NCBI GenBank assembly: GCA_028641055.1
Contig: CM054062.1
Coordinates: forward strand, 239,230,528 to 239,294,527
DNA from: Alopecurus myosuroides
Taxonomy: Eukaryota > Streptophyta > Magnoliopsida > Poales > Poaceae
DNA length: 64,000 nt
Reading direction: 5' to 3'
Shown: positions 57,101 through 64,000 of the stretch, one piece after another
How positions within the stretch are numbered: the first letter of the stretch is position 1
Layout: each line of letters starts with the position of its first letter
The notes under the pieces: generated by a model
Seen by the model: only the letters and a program-made list of their open reading frames with translations
The model's database searches: none
What the model was told of the DNA's origin: nothing
Position numbers and translations under genes: made by a program

Positions 57101-60100
57101 TACTTAAAAATGGCGGACCAGTCGATAACTTTCTCCAAAGCTGACCACCCCACTCGGGTGTATCGACCAGGAAACGCCGCGCTCGTCATTCAAGCGCAGA
57201 TAGGCAATTACAAACTCGCACGAGTGTTTATGGACGGAGGAAGCGGAATCAACATCATTTACGCGGACAAACTCCGTAAGATGAACAGGAACTTGGACGG
57301 ACTCACAGAATCAGAAACATCCTTCCACAGGATAGTACCAGGCAAAGCAGTTCGACCACTCGGAACAATCAATTTGGAAATGGTGCTCGGAAACCCAAGA
57401 AACTACAGGCGAGAGTTCCTCGACTTCGAGGTAGTCGACTGGCCCTCACAGTACAACACCATTCTTGGCCGAACAACGTTCGCAAGATTCATGTCAGTAC
57501 CCCACTATGCCTACCTGAAGCTAAAACTTCCTGGGGAGTACGGCACCATCACCATAGATGGCGACTTCCAAAAATCCGATAATTGTGACATTGAGTTCAA
57601 TGATATCGCGAAATCTTTCGGGATGCAGGAGGAGCTGGCGGAATTGGCAAAGACCACGGACCACTCCGTGATGCCACTCACCAAGAAGAACGCTCCAGAA
57701 CTCGAGTTCAGTGCAAACAGTGACACTCGAAATCGTCAAGTGCACCCGACAGAACCCGCGAAGACGGTGATGGTGTCCACCGCCCTTTCGCCAGCATAGG
57801 AAGGCGCGCTCGTCGAACTCCTCCGTGAGTACTGGGAAATTTTCGCCTGGCAGCCTTCAGATATGCCAGGGATACCCAGGGAGTTCGCCGCGCACTCACT
57901 AGAAGTTTTCAAAGATGCCAAACCTATCAAGAAAACAACCCGACGGTTCTCCGAGCCAAAGCAGAAGGCACTCGGAGAAGAGGTGAATCGACTACTCTCC
58001 GCAAAATTCACCAGAGAGATAAAAATATCCACCTGGTTAGCAAACCCGGTGCTGGTCCCGAAGAAAAACACTGACATCCTTCGCGTGTGCATTGACTATA
58101 TGTCGCTGAACAAACACTACCCCAAGGATAACTTCCCTTTGCCACGGATCGACCAGATCGTGGACTCCACTGCAGGCTGTCAGCGCCTCTCCTTCTTGGA
58201 CGCCTACTCGGGCTATAATCAGATCAGGATGAAAGAGGAGGACGAGGAGAAGACAGCGTTCATCACACCTCACGGTGTCTACTGCTACACAATAATTCCC
58301 TTCAGGCTGAAAAACGCAGGCGCAACATATCAGCGCTGCATGCAAAAATGCCTCGCCAAGCTCATTGGCAAGAACGTACAAGTGTACGTCGACGACATTG
58401 TCATAAAGACTCGAGTGGAGGATACACTCCTCGAGGACATCAGGGAGACATTCGACGCCCTCAACGCGTACAGGATCAAGCTCAACCCGAAAAAATGTAT
58501 CTTTAGTGTTGCTGCAGGACAACTTCTCAGGTATCTGGTGTCTGCCCGAGGAATCGAAGCCAATCCAGAGAAAATTCAAGCCATCCTGGCAATGAAGGAG
58601 CCAACCAATCTTCACGGCATACAGCAGCTCGCAGGGCGACTAGCTGCTCTAAGCAGATTCATCGCAAGATTAGGCGAGCAAGCATTGCCCTTCTACAAAT
58701 TGTTGAAAAAAACAGATAAGTTCGAGTGGACACCCGAAGCAAAAAAGGCGTTCATCGACTCGAAAAGAGCACTGCAGAGTAGGCGCGTCCTGGCAACGCC
58801 ACAGGAAAGGGAGCCCTTATACCTGTACCTAGCCGCAACAAACCAAGTCATCAGCACGGTCATCGTCGTCGAGCGACCAGAGGATGGCACGGCGTACGGA
58901 GTTCAGCGGCCAATTTATTACGTTAGCGAGGTGCTTTCGCCATGCAAGCAGCGATACCCTCACTATCAGAAGCTCGCGTATGGCGTAGTCCTCACAGCCC
59001 GAAAGCTCAAGCATTACTTGAACATACCGTCACGGTGCTAAACGACGCATCACTCGGTACCATCATGAACAACCTGATGGCGTCCGGAAGAAACGCAAAA
59101 TGGAGCATCGAGCTAGGCGCCTGGGACATTATTTATACGGGCCGCAAGTCCATAAAATCCCAAGTCATCGTGGAATTCCTAAGCGAGTGGATAGAGCTGC
59201 AAACACCAGGACCTCCAGAATACACGAGCAACTGGATCATGTACTTCGACGGGTCGAAAAGAAACGAAGGAGCCGGAACCGGGGTTATTCTTCTGTCTCC
59301 CCAAGGCGACAAGTTACAGTGCGTCCTGCGATTGGACTTCCCTCCTGATGACCCAGTGTCCAACAACGACGCGGAGTATGAGGCCCTCCTACACGGCATG
59401 AAAATGGCGATCGCCTGCGGAGCCACCCGATTGATGATATATGGAGACTCAAATCTCATCGTGCAGCAGACGATGGAGTGTGATGCTATCGCGGATAACA
59501 TGGTTGCATATCGTGACATGTACAATCTTCTTGAGGGAAATTTCAAGGGGTGCAAACTGAAGCACATTGCGCGATCAAGCAATAAGGAAGCAGATAAGCT
59601 GGCCAACATGGGGCCAACAAACGCACCCATCCCTCCAGGAATTTACTTCGAACGAATGATCAAGCGATCAGTCAAGGTCAGAAAGCCAGCAGAAGCGCCC
59701 GCAACGGTGGAAACACACAACAGCCCGCAAATTGCTATGATCGAGCTCATCCACAATATTTCAAGGCAAGTTTTTCTGGTCGAGCCAGTCTGGACGCAGA
59801 AATACCTCAACTACTTGTCAAACAAACAGCTCCCAACAGACATTTGCGAGGCTCGGCAAATAGTACGGCGCAGAAAATCCTTTCGGGTGATCAACGGCGA
59901 GCTATACAAGCAAAGCATATCAGGGGTATTGCAGAGATGCATAGCACCTGAAGATGGCAAGGAGTTGCTCCGGCATATACACCAAGGAGACTGCGGCCAC
60001 CACGCCAGTTGGAGAGAAATCGTGGGTAAGGCCTTTAGGGAAGGGTTTTACTGGCTCACAGCAGCCATAGACGCCAAAGATCTAGTCGACAGATGCAACG

Positions 60101-61026
60101 CCTGCCAAAGATTTGCGCCCAGGCCGCATGCTCCCGCGACGGAACTACACATGATTCCCATTGCATGGCCCTTCGCCCAATGGGGGCTCGACATGGTGGA
60201 ACCATTGCGCAAGTCAACACCTGGAGGATACACACACCTACTCGTGGCTGTGGACAAATTCACTAAATGGATAGAGGCCATGCCAGTCACTTCCGCGCAC
60301 GCGCAATGCGTTGTGCGATTCCTCGATTCCATCGTGTGCAGATTCGGTGTACCGCACAACATCATCACAGACAACGGCAACAACTTCACGACCAAGGAAA
60401 CACAGGAATTCTGCGAAGAAAATGGAATCACCCTCAACTTCGCCTTGGTATCTCACCCGCAAACTAATGGCCAAGTCGAGAGTTCTAATGGTTTAGTTTC
60501 GGCTGACCTAAAGAAGCGTTTACTTGATCGCCTAACACCAGCGGAAGGGCACTGGGCCGAGGAACTACCATCAGTATTGTGGAGCCTACGCACAACACCA
60601 AATCGGTCAACAAACTATACGCCATTTTTCATGGTCTACGGAGCTGAAGCTGTCCTACCCAAAGATGTGAAATTCAGTGCTCCATGAGTTGTTGCATACA
60701 GCGAAGAAACCTCAAGCAGGGCACTCGCGGAAGACGTGGACGCACTCGATGAGATCCGGGACAATGCACTCGCAAGATCCGCAGTATACCAGCAATCACT
60801 GCGCAACTACCACAGTCGTCGTATACGCCACAGATCCTTCGTGGTAGGAGACCTGGTGCTGCGGATCAAGCAAAAGGAAGGACACAAGCTCGATCCACCA
60901 TGGGAAGGACCCTTCATAATACATGAAGTTATCCCAGGATGCGCCTATCGACTGAAGAACCCGAATGCTGGCGGGATCTACTCAAACCCGTGGAACGTTG
61001 CGCATCTCCGCAAGTTCTACCCCTAG
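57101..61026 (+). pseudogene. Tat-type gypsy pol: protease, RT, RNase H, integrase
   Basis: Protease: FMDGGSGINIIYADKLRKMN (about 57230). An in-frame TAG at 57797 separates it from reverse transcriptase (57863-59020), which shows ADQ-like HYPKDNFPLPRIDQIVD, LDAYSGYNQIRM and the catalytic YVDDIVIKTR. A one-base frame change near 59010-59030 leads to RNase H with MYFDGSKRNEGAGTG, NDAEYEALLHG, YGDSNLIVQQ and NKEADKLANMG (D, E, D, D). Integrase follows: zinc finger HIHQGDCGHHASW with DRCNACQRF; DDE core GLDMVEP, IITDNGNNFT and NGQVESSNG. TGA at 60685 then splits off the C-terminal domain, which continues in the same frame to 61026 (VVGDLVLRIKQKEGHKLD, NVAHLRKFYP). All catalytic residues listed are still legible. 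Encoded activities would be copying RNA to DNA and integration. Confidence 0.9.
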
Positions 61027-61373
61027 ATTTATCCTACTCGCAAGAAATAAGGTTGTACCAGCCACGCTGTAGCTCGAGCAAACACATGGCTTCTCAGTCA
61101 TATCAATAAATACATGATTTCTCAACCATAATGATCGCAATCCCTTGTTCTCCCTAAACATGCTAAAACAACAGGCACACACCCCAAACACACGGGGGCT
61201 ACGCCTAACTAGCATCATAACATCCTTCGAGTAACATCGCTCGATAAAAACAAATAAAAGGTACAACAAGGCCTACACCTTATAAAAACCTTTAACACTT
61301 CAAACATACAAGGTCACACGGCTTACATCTTCATACACCTTACAACAAAGTACAAGATATTTACATCTTACAA

Positions 61374-62185
61374 TTACATCTGACGACGAGCAGTCGTTTC
61401 CGCAAGAATTCGATCAATCTCCTCGGAAGTCAGTCGAATAATCTGCTCCGCAGCGGAATGAACGACCGCGTAATGAGGAGAGAAATCAACTGGAGAATCC
61501 GGAAGCCGCGCCACAGAGTTAAAATTAATCTCAGGATGCCACACCCGAACAAAGGCGAGAGCTACTGAGAACCACAGATAAGTTGCTGGCGAACACACTC
61601 CCGAACCTCTCCTACTCGACGAAAGATCCTTAGCAAACCGCTCAACCCTTGTAGAACTGTATCCAATGGATAAAACGTCCGTTGCACAAAATAAAGAGCC
61701 TCGCGACAGGACTCAAGAAGAATCTTCGCCTGGCTCGCCGATACTTCAAGGTGGCCAAAACGAAGCCTCGACTGCGGTCTGACCAGAAATTGTTTGCATG
61801 CGGTTTTGAGCTACCCGCTTCATAGGAAATGTGGTTATCCACCCAGTGGGTCTCACAAGGTCCGTCGGGCTCAACAACTGCAAAGTCAGCAAACAAGTCA
61901 AAACAGAAAAGGAAGCAAGCAGCAAAGTACTCGGGGGCTTATAGGCTTACAAAGCATGTCCTTCGCAACAGCCGCCAGCTCTTCCATCACGAACTGTTCA
62001 CGCTCAGCCGCAAGTTTCGGCTTCGATTTGGCAACATCAGCCACGCCCCGCAGAGCCTTCAGTTTGCGCTCGCCATCCACAACACGGTCACGGAGTGAGG
62101 CGAACGTACTAGCAGCAGCAACAAGGGGATTCACCCGCGCAGCAGACCCACTCGAAGACTCTGCGCTAGGATCCACTACCTGGAC
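61374..62185 (-). pseudogene. second opposite-strand gene of Tat-type copy 2, decayed
   Basis: An exon from about 62185 to 61951 reads VDPSAESSSGSAARVNPLVA, then ERKLKALRGVADVAKSKPKL and FVMEELAAVAKDML, ending at a GTAAGCC donor. The next exon starts after TTTGCAG at about 61877 with VEPDGPCETHWVDNHISYEA and GSSKPHANNFWSDRSRGFVL, and seems to stop near 61642. A further open piece to 61374 (FSPHYAVVHSAAEQIIRLTS) is in another frame. No known domain is identified. It lies between pol and the larger opposite-strand gene, and is probably a separate transcript. Confidence 0.5.
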
Positions 62186-62250
62186 AGAAATGAAGCAAGT
62201 TCAGAAAAATCACAAGACCCCACTCGAGAAACACATCACCTATTTCTCAG

Positions 62251-62280
62251 GTGCTCGGGGGCTACTCCCATCGGGAGCAC
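62251..62280. repeat. 30-bp motif with inverted ends, also at 63459 and 63573
   Basis: GTGCTCGGGGGCTACTCCCATCGGGAGCAC has GTGCTC at the start and GAGCAC at the end. CTCGGGGGCTACTCCCATCGGGAGCACTG occurs at about 63459-63486 and a variant at 63573-63600. All three sit in introns or spacers of the opposite-strand genes. Confidence 0.8.
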
Positions 62281-62404
62281 ACAACAGCAAGACGCAAAAA
62301 TTAGACACTGCAGTTTTCTAGAAACACTTCGATTATGCAACATAAATACGGGAATACATCCCAAGGTTCATTACATCGGCCAGCAAAAGAAAATATAAAC
62401 TATC

Positions 62405-64000
62405 CTAGGGGGCTGCAGAAGTGGTTCCACTCGCGGAAGGATGCCCTTTGCGACTAGCACGAGCAAGCACCTCTGAGAGCTTCTTCGCGAGAGCTTTAGC
62501 ACGAGCGCCAAAAGGACGGAGTGCTACCTTTTTGGCATGGGTGTCGTAGGGAACGCTCGAATACACCTTGTCTAGGTCATCCGAGACTCCATGCGCCAAA
62601 GCAAATTGGATAGTCATCCTGGCCCTGCACTCGGACTGGGCGACGGAGTACTCCTGGAGAAGATCTCCTTCACCCAAGAACACCTTCAGAAGGCCGCACA
62701 GAGTAGGAGTAACCGCCACATCCACCAGTAAGCGCTCGTGGAACTGCGTCAACACTCGGGTGGCATCACCAACGAGAGAGCAGATCCCACTCGCATGCTC
62801 CTGGAGCTGGGCGCAAGAGTCCATAAGGGCGTCCAGTCGCTGGCTCCCAGGAATCTCCAGTCCAACCCCAAGGACATCTACAAAAAGGATACCATAAATT
62901 CCAAGACAGCAAATAAGTTACATTGCAACAGAAGAATAGTCAAGCATGGCTTACCCGCAAACTTCTGATCCAAAGGGCAGACGATGCCAACAAGATCACT
63001 ATCATGCTTGGCACCCGCCTCCTCCAATTGCTTCATCGCCTCTTGAGCCTTGATGAGTTTCCCCTCAAAATGACCTGAATTCTTTCGAGTGGACTCCAGC
63101 TCCTTTCGGGAGGACTCCAACTCAGCCTCAAGGGTTTGCACCCGAGCGACAGCTTCAGCCTTCTCGGCCTTCAGGCGGGTAACTTGATCTACAGAGCGAT
63201 GAATACAGCTAAAGCAATTTTTGTGATCAACAGAAACAGTAAGGCGGAGTGGAATAACCTACCTTGAAGAGAACGGCCGTCCTCGAAGAGTCGACCGCGA
63301 TCCACCCGAAGGGAAATGCAGTCCGCCTCAACTGAAAGCACTCGACGACCGCTGGCAGCAAGGGAGTCAAGGAGAGTCTGCAAAAGCCCAAGACAGATAT
63401 TCAAGTTAAGGACAAAATCTCTTGAGCCTATACACGACTGTACACAGTCGAATATAGCCTCGGGGGCTACTCCCATCGGGAGCACTGCCGTGCACCCGAT
63501 AGAATAAAGGAAGACATGGAAGAAAAGAGTTCAACTTGAGTCCGTGGCCAACCGCAAGCAATTGACCACGACCTCGGGTGCTACTCCCATCGGGAGCACT
63601 ATCGTGCACCCGATAGAAATTACAACCGAACTAAGCTAAAGATGTGAGAAGGAGGGATAAACTTACTTGGCCTTGGGCAGCAGACAGAGGATCCGCTGAG
63701 CTGCCCGAAACCTCCTTATTCGCCGAAGCTCCACCTGCGAAGCCAGCCAGCCCGTACTCAGGAATCACGGCTGCCCTTGCAGGACTTCGAGACCTTTGGG
63801 AGGCTTCTGCGGCTGGAACGTCTCCCTCGACTACTTATTTCCTCTTCACAGAGGGAACCGAAGAAGCATACTGGCCAGGGCTGATGGTTTGAAGGCTGCT
63901 ATTGAAGAAAAAGTCAAACAAGGACACGGAACGAGAAAGAAAGATTCACGATTAGAAGTGAAACACATGAAAACTTACTCATCCTCGTCATCATCATCTA
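62405..64000 (-). CDS. Opposite-strand gene of Tat-type copy 2, coiled-coil C-terminal part
   Basis: Exons on the minus strand with GT..AG borders: beyond 64000 to 63979 (acidic, Asp/Glu-rich), 63895-63667, 63377-63263, 63188-62955 and 62877-62405 with the stop. The junction 62955/62877 keeps frame (QKFA then DVLGVGLEIPGSQRLDALMD). Exon 63188-62955 is heptad-like (ESSRKELESTRKNSGHFEGK, LIKAQEAMKQLEEAGAKHDS), predicting a coiled coil. The last exon includes FLGEGDLLQEYSVAQSECRA and ends RKGHPSASGTTSAAP. One TAA in the 63895-63667 exon (near 63830) may be a nonsense mutation or a misread border. The architecture (acidic exon, then coiled coil) parallels the gene at 7582-11346. The N-terminal domain lies outside the window. 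Role unknown. Confidence 0.65.

Larger units (their letters stand above)
52927..64000 (+). mobile_element. Tat-type gypsy element (copy 2) with opposite-strand genes, 3' end outside
   Basis: Order: 5' LTR (52927-53418), PBS (53421), gag (to 55934), a Helitron inserted at 55935-57100, pol with protease, RT, RNase H and integrase (to 61026), then spliced genes on the minus strand (61374 to beyond 64000). Protease-RT-RNase H-integrase order and lack of a chromodomain fit the gypsy Tat branch. The 3' LTR is not in the window, so the target duplication (left side ATATC, 52922-52926) cannot be checked. Stops and frameshifts throughout make it non-autonomous now. Confidence 0.85.

Noticed and set aside
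1..64000. tRNA, rRNA, CRISPR arrays or bacterial operons
   Set aside because: No cloverleaf, rRNA core or regularly spaced repeat-spacer pattern was recognised, and the gene structure is eukaryotic.

Overview
The window looks like plant nuclear DNA from a large, repeat-rich grass genome, probably a Pooideae or Triticeae species. The reasons are the dense nesting of grass-type transposons (CACTA, hAT-like, Harbinger-like, Helitron, Tat-type, chromoviral and Copia LTR elements), introns with GT..AG borders inside transposon genes, GC-rich promoters beside AT-rich intergenic DNA, and a DUF1618-type gene of a kind known from grasses. Nothing bacterial is present: no operons, ribosome binding sites, CRISPR arrays or rRNA/tRNA genes were seen. 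The species assignment is inference.

Region 1-20 kb is a nested transposon stack. A hAT-like element (2389-19785, 8-bp duplication GGCTGGAC) holds a CACTA element (2533-18986, 3-bp duplication GAT). The CACTA TNP2-type transposase gene (from 3076) is interrupted near 5993 by the 3' part of a minus-oriented Tat-type gypsy element. That gypsy remnant contributes an LTR (5993-6881) and a seven-exon gene on the strand opposite gag-pol (7582-11346). The gene is cut at 11347, where a partial LTR of another gypsy element begins (11347-18832, PBS at 13218, almost no coding capacity left).

Region 20-31 kb is intergenic DNA carrying smaller elements: a 1.8-kb TIR element with TAA duplication and a multi-copy-type ORF, a TIR-like unit with an AP2-like minus-strand ORF, a non-autonomous Helitron, a poly(A) retroposon with an 11-bp duplication, and a 289-bp MITE.

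Region 31-43 kb is exon-like plus-strand sequence of unknown identity with two diverged local duplications. It is interrupted by a young non-autonomous chromoviral gypsy element (37728-41231, duplication GGTGT, LTRs differing at about three positions) whose pol has an in-frame deletion, and by a 5'-truncated LINE tail. Region 43.5-48.3 kb holds a truncated Copia element, the best host-gene candidate (DUF1618-like, minus strand, 46022-47089) and a 0.9-kb TIR element in its upstream region.

Region 48.3-64 kb starts with a GC-rich degenerate tandem repeat and a small MITE. Next come the 5' end of one Tat-type element (51093-52789), an LTR-like fragment, and a second Tat-type element (52927 to beyond the window). 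The second element has decayed gag and pol, a Helitron inserted inside pol (55935-57100) and multi-exon genes on the opposite strand at its 3' side. The two Tat-type remnants, at opposite ends of the window, show the same arrangement: a spliced gene on the strand opposite gag-pol, with an acidic exon and a coiled-coil C-terminal half.
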